Counted from the first letter of the stretch, positions 1 through 5,571 are shown. The stretch is DNA of 5,571 bases from Candidatus Atribacter alterifermentans (GCA_012517635.1 JAAYUP010000127.1:1-5571), one strand, 5' to 3'. Translations and numbers: made by a program. The notes: generated by a model not told the origin, from the letters alone.

Positions 1-1
1 T

Positions 2-1063
2 AAAAATAAGAAAATAACCGGTGTAGCTTATATTACCGATAAGCTACATTATCATTTTTTTGATCGAGAAAGGGAAGAAATCCAGCAATTTCTTGAGAAA
101 AAACTCCCTGGATATGAAGTCTCAATAGCCAGCATGAATCGGGGAGAAGATAAGATCCTGGTTAGAACTTATAGTGATAAATCACGAGGTGCTTACTATT
201 ACTATGATCTCCTTAATGGAGAATTCAAAAAATTAGTTGAAGTGAGTCCCTGGCTAAAGGAAGAATACTTAGCCAATATGGAACCAATAACCTTCACCGC
301 CAGAGATGGTATGGTTATTCATGGATATTTGACTCTCCCTCGAACTGATGATTCCAAACGTTTACCAGTTGTCATAAATCCCCATGGAGGTCCTTGGGCA
401 AGGGATGTTTGGGGCTTTAATCCGGAAGTCCAGTTTTTAGCCAATCGTGGGTATGCAGTTTTTCAAGTTAATTTTCGTGGATCAACTGGATATGGGAGGA
501 AATTTTGGGAAGCCGGTTTTAAACAATGGGGTAGAAAGATGCAAGATGACATTACTGATGGAGTCAAATGGTTGGTTCAGAAAGGAATTGCTGATTCCAA
601 AAGGATTGCCATTTACGGGGGTTCTTATGGTGGATATGCAGTATTAGCTGGTTTAACCTTTACTCCCGATTTGTATGCAGCAGGAATTGATTATGTGGGA
701 GTTTCCAATATATTTACACTTTTAGAAACCATTCCTCCCTACTGGGAGCAGGGACGTCAAATGCTTTACGAAATGATTGGCGATCCGGAAAAAGATCGTG
801 ATTTACTCCAGTCAGTATCACCAGTATTCCATGCTGATAAAATTCGGGTTCCCTTGTTGGTTGCTCAGGGGGCGAACGATCCCCGAGTTAAAAAAGTGGA
901 ATCAGATCAAATTGTTGAAGCTCTTCGCAAAAGAGGGGTAGATGTGAAGTATATAGTTAAAGAAAATGAGGGCCATGGTTTTCGCAATGAAGAAAACCGG
1001 TTTGATTTTTATCGAGAGATGGAACAATTCTTAGCCAAACACTTGGATGGAATGATATGTTAG
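2..1063 (+). CDS. S9 family serine peptidase (prolyl oligopeptidase / acylaminoacyl-peptidase type), 5' end outside window
   Basis: The frame is open from position 2 to the TAG at 1061, giving 353 visible residues, so the ATG at 134 is an internal methionine rather than the start. Family members are usually 600-700 residues: an N-terminal beta-propeller that gates access to a C-terminal alpha/beta hydrolase. Here only the end of the propeller and the whole hydrolase remain. Seen directly (numbering from codon 2): the HGGPWARD oxyanion-hole region at about 128, the nucleophile Ser208 in GGSYGGYA, Asp293 in GANDPRV and His325 in ENEGHGF. The Ser-Asp-His triad is therefore complete and the enzyme looks active. 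From family knowledge, it would cleave short peptides or N-acylated residues. Exact specificity and location cannot be told without the N-terminus. The stop is a tandem TAG-TAA. The next gene starts 45 bases downstream with no terminator between, so co-transcription is likely. Confidence 0.93.
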   Translation, partial: KNKKITGVAYITDKLHYHFFDREREEIQQFLEKKLPGYEVSIASMNRGEDKILVRTYSDKSRGAYYYYDLLNGEFKKLVEVSPWLKEEYLANMEPITFTARDGMVIHGYLTLPRTDDSKRLPVVINPHGGPWARDVWGFNPEVQFLANRGYAVFQVNFRGSTGYGRKFWEAGFKQWGRKMQDDITDGVKWLVQKGIADSKRIAIYGGSYGGYAVLAGLTFTPDLYAAGIDYVGVSNIFTLLETIPPYWEQGRQMLYEMIGDPEKDRDLLQSVSPVFHADKIRVPLLVAQGANDPRVKKVESDQIVEALRKRGVDVKYIVKENEGHGFRNEENRFDFYREMEQFLAKHLDGMIC

Positions 1064-1090
1064 TAAAATGGTTATATTACTTAAAATGCA

Positions 1091-1099
1091 AAAAGGAGT
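1091..1099 (+). promoter_or_regulatory. Ribosome binding site of the thioredoxin-like pseudogene
   Basis: AAAAGGAGT sits 10 bases before the ATG at 1109. It supports 1109 as the ancestral start and places the TAG at 1181 inside the original coding frame rather than upstream of it. Confidence 0.7.
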
Positions 1100-1108
1100 G
1101 TGTTGAAG

Positions 1109-1608
1109 ATGAAAACAATATTTAAGCTCCTTTGGTTGGTTTTACTTTTTATCATTCCATTGGGGAGTTTTTCGTTAGTTTAGTCTCAAGATCAAACCCA
1201 ATTAGAAGATTTTCAGCTCAATGACTTTACACTGACGACATTGGATGGTCAAGAAATTATTTTAAGTAGGAAAACCAGTTTTTTAACCTTTTTCTTGACA
1301 ACCTGTTCTCATTGCCAAGTTGAAAGCGCATCCTTAAATAAAGTCTTTCACAAATACCATGAATCAAAGGAACTTCAAATTTTAGCAGTTGCACCACGCA
1401 TGGATAGTAGAGAGAATCTCATGAAGTTTATTGATGAATATCAAATCACTTATCCAATTCTTCACGACCAAGAGAATCAGGTGATAAAACTTTACGGGGT
1501 AATTGCGGTTCCCCACAATATATTTATTGACCGAGAAGGAAAGGTTAAGAGAGTCATTACCGTGAGGTTGATTTGGTGACATTGGAAGAATCTTTACAGG
1601 AAATTTGA
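1109..1608 (+). pseudogene. Secreted TlpA/ResA-like thioredoxin-fold protein, broken by an in-frame stop and a frameshift
   Basis: An ATG at 1109 lies 10 bases after AAGGAG and opens a signal peptide (MKTIFKLLWLVLLF, then IIPLGSFSLV). The frame meets TAG at 1181, exactly where cleavage would fall, then continues as SQDQTQLEDFQLNDFTL into a complete thioredoxin fold. Counting the stop as a codon, the CxxC is Cys66-Ser-His-Cys69 and the cis-proline is Pro135 in AVPHNIFID. Near the 3' end the frame jumps: the current frame ends VITVRLIW at TGA 1577. Restoring one G near 1560-1563 gives ITGEVDLVTLEESLQEI and a stop at 1606-1608, a normal family C-terminus and a total of about 166 residues. Intact relatives are exported thiol-disulfide reductases or peroxiredoxin-like proteins acting outside the membrane. 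An ATG at 1241 could start a 112-residue remnant, but it lies inside the fold and lacks a signal peptide. Two sequencing errors remain an alternative explanation. Confidence 0.85.
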
Positions 1609-1618
1609 TAAAAAAGAA

Positions 1619-1751
1619 GTGCGGATATCAACAAACCTATTTGCATTTTTGCCATCAAACGGGAATTCCGCATCTCCACCCCTCCCCTAACAACTTTAGA
1701 GATTATCCCGTAAGAAGAAAATGCAAAAAATCAGTTTCTCGGTATCCGCAC
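1619..1751. repeat. 133-base nested inverted repeat (long imperfect hairpin), unclassified
   Basis: Four colinear arm pairs can be read. 1619-1629 (GTGCGGATATC) pairs with 1741-1751 (GGTATCCGCAC), 11 pairs with one G-T. 1633-1636 (AAAC) pairs with 1734-1737. 1640-1649 (TTTGCATTTT) pairs with 1718-1727, 10 perfect pairs. 1659-1664 (ACGGGA) pairs with 1706-1711. The apex of about 40 bases is C-rich and unpaired (CCACCCCTCCCC). The left end lies 11 bases after the ancestral stop of the thioredoxin pseudogene, and a T-rich stretch (1764-1786) begins about 12 bases after the right end. It could be a dispersed palindromic element, the 3' structure of the upstream transcript, or a structured RNA. 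The sequence does not decide between these. No protein is supported on either strand. Confidence 0.6.
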
Positions 1752-1864
1752 AAATTATATTATACCATATTTTTAATTTTTCAATAACAAAAAATTTTAA
1801 ATGCGATTGATAAGTTTCTAAGGAAGCTTTATTTGTTTGGACTTTTAATCTAACGGATTGCCAT

Positions 1865-1937
1865 GGTATGCCGAATCTTGGATTTTCATCCTCATCTGGT
1901 GCTGCAAAGCAGCATGAGGGTCTATCCTGAAAATACC
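1865..1937. repeat. Imperfect palindrome with a strong TGCTGC/GCAGCA hairpin core
   Basis: The core is TGCTGC (1900-1905), loop AAA, GCAGCA (1909-1914). It is extended outward by CCTCA (1890-1894) with TGAGG (1915-1919) across a five-base bulge, then ATTTTCA (1882-1888) with TGAAAAT (1928-1934). GGTAT (1865-1869) and ATACC (1933-1937) are a further possible, partly competing pair. Open frames cross it on the minus strand, but the low-complexity, palindrome-driven translation and lack of a ribosome binding site argue against a gene. It looks like one copy of an intergenic palindromic repeat, which would need other genomic copies to confirm. Confidence 0.5.
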
Positions 1938-1973
1938 GGAATAAGCCCAAAGTGATGTAATAAAAAGAGAAAG

Positions 1974-2062
1974 GCACAACCCCCTTAAATCCCCCCTCAA
2001 TGGGGGAATGGATTCAACAATTCCCCTCCGCGGAGGGGTGCCGCTTAGCGAGAGGAGGGTGC
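1974..2062. repeat. GC-rich palindrome cluster with inverted ends
   Basis: Two strong internal hairpins stand out in an AT-rich surrounding. One is a C/G stem at 1992-1996 with 2002-2006 around TCAAT. The other is a perfect 16-base palindrome at 2023-2038 (CCCCTCCGCGGAGGGG). The ends are inverted relative to each other: GGCAC at the left (preceded by AAA) and GTGC followed by TTTT at the right, each adjoining C-rich or G-rich tracts. The base composition is sharply unlike the neighbouring sequence. From experience such C-run/G-run blocks recur between genes in many bacterial genomes and give spurious proline- and glycine-rich translations. No coding is claimed. Confidence 0.55.
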
Positions 2063-2116
2063 TTTTATATCTTTGATAGTATTTCTTTAAAAGAAAAAAA
2101 AGAGGAATGAAGGATG

Positions 2117-2150
2117 AGATTGCCACGTCGCATAGGACGCTCCTCGTAAT
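2117..2150. repeat. Partial dispersed-type palindromic repeat (GATTGCCACGTCGC ... CTCCTCGTAAT)
   Basis: The block GATTGCCACGTCGC followed by CGCTCCTCGTAAT resembles a very widespread intergenic repeat whose usual form runs on into CAATGA. Its ends can pair (GATTGC with GTAATC, one G-T, using the first base after the block). Here it stops at 2150, and a plausible continuation (GATGG) appears only after 2312, on the far side of a terminal-inverted-repeat element. Recognition of the repeat rests on memory of similar sequences rather than a search. Confidence 0.45.
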
Positions 2151-2309
2151 CAGACTGTGTCATGATGATTCTGTAAATTATTTACCCCCACTTATACGAA
2201 TATTTTACGGTCATATTGGGAATAGAGAACCAAAAATTAAGGATAGGTGTTATGTGTCCTCCACTTTTAGTCTATACGTGGTGGAAGAAAGGAATTGTGA
2301 CACAGCCTG
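2151..2309. mobile_element. MITE-like element: 159 bases with 12-base terminal inverted repeats and AAT flanking duplication
   Basis: The left end CAGACTGTGTCA (2151-2162) is the reverse complement of the right end TGACACAGCCTG (2298-2309) at 11 of 12 positions. The element is flanked on both sides by AAT (2148-2150 and 2310-2312), consistent with a 3-base target duplication. Removing the element and one AAT rejoins CTCCTCGTAATGATGG, which fits the dispersed repeat it interrupts. There is no transposase inside. On the minus strand a GGAGG (2259-2263, within GTGGAGGACAC) lies about 40 bases in from the right end, where a transposase gene would begin in a parent insertion sequence. A non-autonomous deletion derivative of an insertion sequence is therefore the likeliest reading. 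The parent family cannot be named from these ends. Confidence 0.6.
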
Positions 2310-2320
2310 AATGATGGTTT

Positions 2321-2360
2321 ATAAGAAAATACCACCATTATCTGGTGGAACCAGGTGGTA
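2321..2360 (-). terminator. Rho-independent terminator of the fasciclin gene
   Basis: Read on the minus strand, TACCAC-CTGGT-TCC-ACCAG-(six-base bulge)-GTGGTA forms a stem of 11 pairs (2330-2335 with 2355-2360, 2342-2346 with 2350-2354). It is followed directly by TTTTCTTAT (2329-2321). It begins 77 bases after the fasciclin stop codon. No T run follows on the plus strand, so the signal is directional. Confidence 0.65.
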
Positions 2361-2437
2361 GGTATGTCTATCTATACAGTAAATTCTCTCTCAATCTAAT
2401 AATAGAATAATATGTTGTTGTAAAAATAAAATTGGAT

Positions 2438-3043
2438 TTACTGGAGTCGGGACCAGCGAACTTTCCAGGGTATAAGAACCGAATCAATGGTATAAATATT
2501 ACCATTATTCGTTTCATAAGCAATTCGAGAAAATTCGGCGTTCATTTCACCCATTCCGGGAGCATCATTTATTGCTAATAAAACTTTAGGGTCTTCTTTA
2601 CTTTTCATCAAAACCATAGTTGATCCACCTAAGAGCGTTTTCAAGGTGAGTTTACTTCCTGGGAGATCACGCCAGGTGATTCGATAGGGAACCATGTGAT
2701 ATCTGAGAATAGCAGCGAGGATGGGACGGTTTTCTGGTTTGGAGAGAGCCTCTAAAGTATTTTTGGATAAATCTTTAAAAGCGTCATTAATTGGAGCAAA
2801 AATAGTTATATCATTCGCTATTTTCAAAGAATTGGAAAGGCCAGCTTTATTGATGAGTTGTAATAAAATGGTAAAATTACCATCGGCAGCTAATACATCA
2901 ACTATATTGGCTTCAATCCTTTGGGTGGACGGGTTAAATCGTCGATTCCGGCTTGAAGCCAAGGGAGAAGCGAACGTGAAATGAGTGAATAGGAATATCG
3001 CGATAAAAATCAACGATATTGAAGGATATCTTTGTTTGGTCAT
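2438..3043 (-). CDS. Secreted single-domain fasciclin (FAS1) protein
   Basis: A 201-residue protein starts at ATG 3043-3041, with GGAGG (3058-3054) 10 bases upstream. Residues 1-25 form a signal peptide: a short basic start (KQR), a hydrophobic run to about residue 24, and a likely cut after TFA. There is no lipobox cysteine. A basic, serine-rich linker (about 26-42) precedes one FAS1 domain (about 43-192). It shows the family's conserved H1 segment (DITIFAPINDAF, 78-89), the central YHMV (115-118) and the H2 segment (GNIYTIDSVLIP, 181-192). The C-terminal tail is short and basic-aromatic (WKVRWSRLQ). FAS1 domains act in adhesion or in ligand binding at the cell surface, so a secreted or surface-bound role is inferred; partner and ligand are unknown. 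The gene is monocistronic, diverges from tex, and ends in its own terminator. Confidence 0.92.
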   Translation of the reverse strand: MTKQRYPSISLIFIAIFLFTHFTFASPLASSRNRRFNPSTQRIEANIVDVLAADGNFTILLQLINKAGLSNSLKIANDITIFAPINDAFKDLSKNTLEALSKPENRPILAAILRYHMVPYRITWRDLPGSKLTLKTLLGGSTMVLMKSKEDPKVLLAINDAPGMGEMNAEFSRIAYETNNGNIYTIDSVLIPWKVRWSRLQ

Positions 3044-3070
3044 AAATTTTCATCCTCCACAGCATTTGAT

Positions 3071-3076
3071 ATTATA
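3071..3076 (-). promoter_or_regulatory. Candidate -10 box of the fasciclin gene
   Basis: The minus strand reads a perfect TATAAT here, about 27 bases before the ATG, which allows a leader of about 20 bases carrying the GGAGG site. The -35 is weak: TTCGAA at 3100-3095 with an 18-base spacer, which falls within the inverted repeat. AT-rich context makes a chance match possible. Confidence 0.45.
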
Positions 3077-3094
3077 TTATTCCTATTCAGCATA

Positions 3095-3115
3095 TTCGAA
3101 AAGGTTCGTTTCGAA
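3095..3115. promoter_or_regulatory. Inverted repeat in divergent promoter region (candidate operator)
   Basis: TTCGAAA (3095-3101) and TTTCGAA (3109-3115) form a perfect 7+7 inverted repeat around AGGTTCG. It lies between the candidate -10 boxes of the fasciclin gene and tex, covering the expected -35 area of each. That is the usual place for a regulator shared by divergent genes. No regulator is encoded in the window, and the motif matches no operator I can name. Confidence 0.35.
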
Positions 3116-3130
3116 ATGAATGAATAATGA

Positions 3131-3139
3131 TGTTAAAAT
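3131..3139 (+). promoter_or_regulatory. Candidate extended -10 of tex
   Basis: TGTTAAAAT reads as an extended -10 (TG, one base, then TAAAAT, five of six matches to consensus). No good -35 is seen at the right distance. It would give a leader of roughly 33 bases before the TTG start. Confidence 0.4.
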
Positions 3140-3164
3140 GGAACTCTATAATCTACCGAAAACT

Positions 3165-3170
3165 GGGAGG
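3165..3170 (+). promoter_or_regulatory. Ribosome binding site that fixes the TTG start of tex
   Basis: GGGAGG lies 8 bases before TTG 3179. The next in-frame ATG is about 57 codons further on, inside the conserved N-terminal domain, so the TTG with this site is the only sensible start. Confidence 0.8.
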
Positions 3171-3178
3171 AACGACCG

Positions 3179-5311
3179 TTGAGCGATCACATCAAGAAAA
3201 TAGCCGTAGAACTGGGTATAGATGAAAAACAAGTAAGCGCGGTTGTTGAGCTTCTCAATCAGGATGCCACCATTCCCTTTATTGCTCGTTATCGGAAAGA
3301 GGCAACTGGAAGCTTAGACGAAGTAGCCATAACCGAAATAAGAAACCGAATGGACCGCCTTCTACTATTGGAGAAAAGAAGGGAAGCGATCTTCAATGCC
3401 ATGGAAGAAAGAAGCCAGCTGACTGACGAGATTCGCGAAAAAATGGAAGCAGCTGAAACCCTAACCGAATTAGAAGACCTCTATTTACCCTTTCGACCAA
3501 AACGTCGAACCCGAGCGACTATTGCCAGGGAAAAAGGCCTGGAACCTTTAGCTGAAATCCTCTTTAAACAGGAAGAAGAAGTCCCCACCGTTTTAGCCGA
3601 AAGGTTTCTGGATCAGGAAAAAGGTGTAACATCGGTCGAAGAAGCATTGAAAGGTGCGCAAGATATTCTGGCGGAGTGGATGAATGAAGATCAAGAAGTA
3701 CGGAAAGCTCTAAGAGAATTATTCCTGACTCAAGGGATTATTCGTTCCCGGGTAATAAAAGGAAAAGAAACTGAAGGAATTAAATACCAAGATTACTTTA
3801 ATTGGGAAGAACCGATTAAAAGCATACCGTCTCATCGACTATTAGCGATTCGGCGAGGCGAAAAAGAAATGATTTTATCTCTTCGGATTCTTCCTCCGGA
3901 AGATATTGCTCTATCGCTCTTGGAGTCATTTTTTGTCAAAGGATCCAATCCTACTTCATTAATTGTAAAGGAAGCCTGTCAGGATTGTTATAAAAGACTG
4001 ATGGCTCCGTCATTAGAAAACGACGTCCGGTTAATAAGCAAAGAAAGAGCTGACCATGTAGCTATTGAAGTCTTTTCTGAAAATCTTCGTCAGTTGCTAT
4101 TGTTTCCACCACTTGGGCAAAAAAGAGTGTTGGCTATTGATCCCGGATTTCGAACTGGTTGCAAAATGGTTTGCCTCGATAGCCAAGGGAATTTACTCCA
4201 ACACGATACCATCTATCCTCATCCTCCTCAGGAAGACAGAGAATCGGCTAGCAAACTAATTTTAAAGAGGTGCCAGGAATTTAAAATTGAGTGTATTGCG
4301 GTTGGAAACGGAACAGCTGGAAGAGAGACCGAAGCCTTTCTACGCAGCTTAGAGGGATTATCAAAAATTCCCATTGTTATGGTCAATGAAAGTGGTGCCT
4401 CAGTTTATTCTGCATCAGAGGTTGCTCGAAAGGAATTTCCTGACCAGGATGTGACGGTAAGAGGTGCTGTGTCAATTGGGAGAAGGTTGATGGATCCTTT
4501 GGCCGAACTCGTTAAAATTGATCCAAAATCAATTGGTGTGGGACAATATCAACATGATGTCGATCAAGCTGAGCTTAAAAAATCTTTAGATGATGTTGTT
4601 ATGAGTTGTGTGAATAGTGTTGGGGTAGAAGTGAATACCGCCAGCAAAGAGCTGCTGAGCTATATATCTGGACTTGGTCCTCAATTAGCCCAGGCGATCG
4701 TTGGTTTCCGAAGCCAAAATGGTCCTTTTCGTTATCGTGATGATTTAAAAAGAGTTCCTCGCTTGGGTCCTAAGGCTTTTGAACAATCAGCAGGATTCTT
4801 GCGAATTCGCAACGGAGTAAATCCTCTTGATGCCAGTGCTGTTCACCCAGAGAGTTATCACATTGTCGAACAAATGGCAAAGGAATTGGGTATTTCTATC
4901 ATTGACTTGATTGGGGAAAACAATCTCTCTAAGAAAATTAATCTCAACCAGTACCTCAATGACGGGGTAGGACTTCCAACTCTACAGGATATACTCACTG
5001 AGCTTTCTAAACCAGGACGAGATCCACGGCAACATTTTGAGTTTTTTCAATTCGCTAATGGGGTCAATTCGATTGAAGACCTTCAAATTGGAATGAAACT
5101 TCCTGGGGTGGTGACCAACATCGCTGCCTTTGGAGCTTTTGTAGATATTGGTGTTCATCAAGATGGTTTGGTGCACATTAGTCAATTATCCCGAAAATAT
5201 ATTAAAAATCCTGTTGAGGTGGTAAAGGTTCATCAAAAGGTATTAGTAACAGTTATCGGAGTTGACCTGGAAAGAAAGCGGATTAACTTATCAATGAAAG
5301 AACCAGATTAA
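3179..5311 (+). CDS. tex: Tex, RNA-binding S1-domain transcription accessory protein
   Basis: This is a complete 710-residue protein, slightly shorter than the usual 720-780, starting at TTG and ending at TAA. Tex is a cytoplasmic nucleic-acid-binding protein related to eukaryotic Spt6, linked to transcription and to toxin or virulence gene expression in some bacteria. Domains in order: an N-terminal helical Tex region (about 1-300, with IPFIARYRKEATGSLDE near residue 33); a YqgF/RNase H-like domain starting at VLAIDPGFRTGCK (Asp321), with GNGTAGRET at 376-384 and YSASEVARKEFP from 410; the conserved GVGQYQHDV at 453-461; a double helix-hairpin-helix region at about 495-562 (YISGLGPQLAQ, then RVPRLGPKAFEQ); and a C-terminal S1 RNA-binding domain at about 638-708 (AAFGAFVDIGVHQDGLVHIS). 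All signature segments are present, so it should be functional. No convincing terminator follows it. Confidence 0.97.
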   Translation: MSDHIKKIAVELGIDEKQVSAVVELLNQDATIPFIARYRKEATGSLDEVAITEIRNRMDRLLLLEKRREAIFNAMEERSQLTDEIREKMEAAETLTELEDLYLPFRPKRRTRATIAREKGLEPLAEILFKQEEEVPTVLAERFLDQEKGVTSVEEALKGAQDILAEWMNEDQEVRKALRELFLTQGIIRSRVIKGKETEGIKYQDYFNWEEPIKSIPSHRLLAIRRGEKEMILSLRILPPEDIALSLLESFFVKGSNPTSLIVKEACQDCYKRLMAPSLENDVRLISKERADHVAIEVFSENLRQLLLFPPLGQKRVLAIDPGFRTGCKMVCLDSQGNLLQHDTIYPHPPQEDRESASKLILKRCQEFKIECIAVGNGTAGRETEAFLRSLEGLSKIPIVMVNESGASVYSASEVARKEFPDQDVTVRGAVSIGRRLMDPLAELVKIDPKSIGVGQYQHDVDQAELKKSLDDVVMSCVNSVGVEVNTASKELLSYISGLGPQLAQAIVGFRSQNGPFRYRDDLKRVPRLGPKAFEQSAGFLRIRNGVNPLDASAVHPESYHIVEQMAKELGISIIDLIGENNLSKKINLNQYLNDGVGLPTLQDILTELSKPGRDPRQHFEFFQFANGVNSIEDLQIGMKLPGVVTNIAAFGAFVDIGVHQDGLVHISQLSRKYIKNPVEVVKVHQKVLVTVIGVDLERKRINLSMKEPD

Positions 5312-5383
5312 ACCGTGTGTTATTTAATACAAAAAAAATTCTATAATTTAGTATAAAATATTGAAATAATCGGTGATTTTCCA

Positions 5384-5412
5384 TTGACAATCTGGTTTTT
5401 AGGTGATACTAT
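5384..5412 (+). promoter_or_regulatory. Promoter of the cold-shock gene
   Basis: A perfect TTGACA -35 (5384-5389) is followed after exactly 17 bases by TACTAT (5407-5412). The latter is preceded by TGA, making an extended -10. Transcription would start near 5419 and give a leader of about 50 bases. This is the strongest housekeeping-type promoter in the window. Confidence 0.75.
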
Positions 5413-5469
5413 CCTTGCACGGCTTGTAAGAGCTAATACATGTTTCAATTTTTGGAGGTTTAAGTTTAA

Positions 5470-5571
5470 ATGGCAACTGGTAAAGTGAAATGGTTTAACG
5501 CATCAAAAGGTTATGGTTTTATTGAGTCTGATCAGGGTGGGGACGTTTTTGTTCATTACTCAGCGATCGAA
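5470..5571 (+). CDS. CspA-family cold-shock protein, 3' end outside window
   Basis: The first 34 codons of a cold-shock-domain protein are present. ATG 5470 follows TTTGGAGG with an 11-base gap from the end of GGAGG. The start MATGKVKWFNASKGYGFIE is the classic opening of the family. The RNA-binding motifs are RNP1 (KGYGFIE, residues 13-19) and RNP2 (DVFVHYSAI, from residue 25). RNP2 has Tyr where many members have His-Phe or His-Thr, which is within normal variation. Whole proteins are about 65-70 residues and act as single-stranded RNA/DNA chaperones in the cytoplasm. The leader is too short for a long cspA-type cold-sensing structure, so strong constitutive expression is more likely. The exact paralogue cannot be assigned. 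Confidence 0.95.
   Translation, partial: MATGKVKWFNASKGYGFIESDQGGDVFVHYSAIE

Noticed and set aside
134..1063. ATG at 134 as the start of the S9 peptidase
   Set aside because: The frame stays open to the left edge and the upstream residues fit the peptidase's propeller. There is no ribosome binding site before 134.
1241..1579. Open frame that could be annotated as an intact 112-residue thioredoxin-like protein
   Set aside because: Its ATG lies inside the thioredoxin fold, and in-frame homologous sequence with a signal peptide continues upstream to 1109. Its last residues result from a frameshift. It is part of the pseudogene.
1696..1977. Second minus-strand open frame of 93 residues
   Set aside because: It overlaps the other repeat-derived frame and runs through the arm of the 1619-1751 hairpin. 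No start signal or recognisable domain is present.
1845..2126. Minus-strand open frame of 93 residues across the repeat cluster
   Set aside because: Its sequence is the translation of palindromic repeats (runs of Pro, Gly and Arg), it has no ribosome binding site, and its composition follows the repeat rather than codon use.
2107..2310. Plus-strand open frame of 67 residues
   Set aside because: It spans the dispersed repeat and the whole TIR element and ends in the right inverted end. This is chance readthrough of repeats.
1609..2437. CRISPR array or tRNA in the long non-coding stretch
   Set aside because: No regularly spaced direct repeats and no cloverleaf with a CCA-type acceptor were seen. 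The repeats present are inverted and of different families.
2721..2984. Plus-strand open frame antisense to the fasciclin gene
   Set aside because: It is a shadow of a clearly recognised FAS1 gene and has no ribosome binding site or homology of its own.
5312..5383. Terminator after tex
   Set aside because: The stretch is AT-rich with only weak self-complementarity and no GC-rich stem followed by a T run, so none is called.

Overview
The window reads as AT-rich bacterial chromosome (about 40% GC by eye) with strong GGAGG-type ribosome binding sites and short 5' leaders. The sequence alone does not fix the taxon. The gene set (S9 peptidase, secreted thioredoxin-like protein, secreted fasciclin protein, Tex, cold-shock protein), the Firmicute-like translation signals and the dispersed palindromic repeats would fit an uncultivated anaerobic lineage such as Atribacterota, but that is a low-confidence guess.

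Layout: (1) Positions 2-1063, plus strand: the C-terminal half of an S9-family serine peptidase. Its reading frame is open to the left window edge, so the first ATG at 134 is internal. (2) Positions 1109-1608: a secreted TlpA/ResA-like thioredoxin gene that follows the peptidase with no terminator between. It carries two lesions, an amber stop at the end of the signal peptide and a one-base deletion near the 3' end. (3) Positions 1609-2437, about 830 bases with no credible gene: a run of palindromic elements. These are a 133-base nested hairpin (1619-1751), a hairpin around 1882-1934, a GC-rich palindrome cluster (1974-2062), and a dispersed-type repeat at 2117-2150 that appears interrupted by a 159-base terminal-inverted-repeat element with a 3-base flanking duplication. 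A terminator for the minus-strand gene to the right closes the region. (4) Positions 2438-3043, minus strand: a secreted single-domain fasciclin (FAS1) protein. (5) Positions 3044-3178: a divergent promoter region with a 7+7 inverted repeat between the two candidate -10 boxes. (6) Positions 3179-5311, plus strand: complete Tex, an RNA-binding transcription accessory protein, starting at TTG. (7) Positions 5312-5469: the cold-shock gene promoter with a perfect TTGACA -35 and an extended -10. (8) Positions 5470-5571: the first 34 codons of a CspA-family protein, cut by the right edge.

The left part would have supplied peptide hydrolysis and extracytoplasmic thiol chemistry, the latter apparently lost or being lost. 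The right part is housekeeping RNA biology (Tex, Csp). I see no CRISPR array, phage module, toxin-antitoxin pair or defence system. The most unusual content is the repeat-dense intergenic stretch and the doubly damaged thioredoxin gene.
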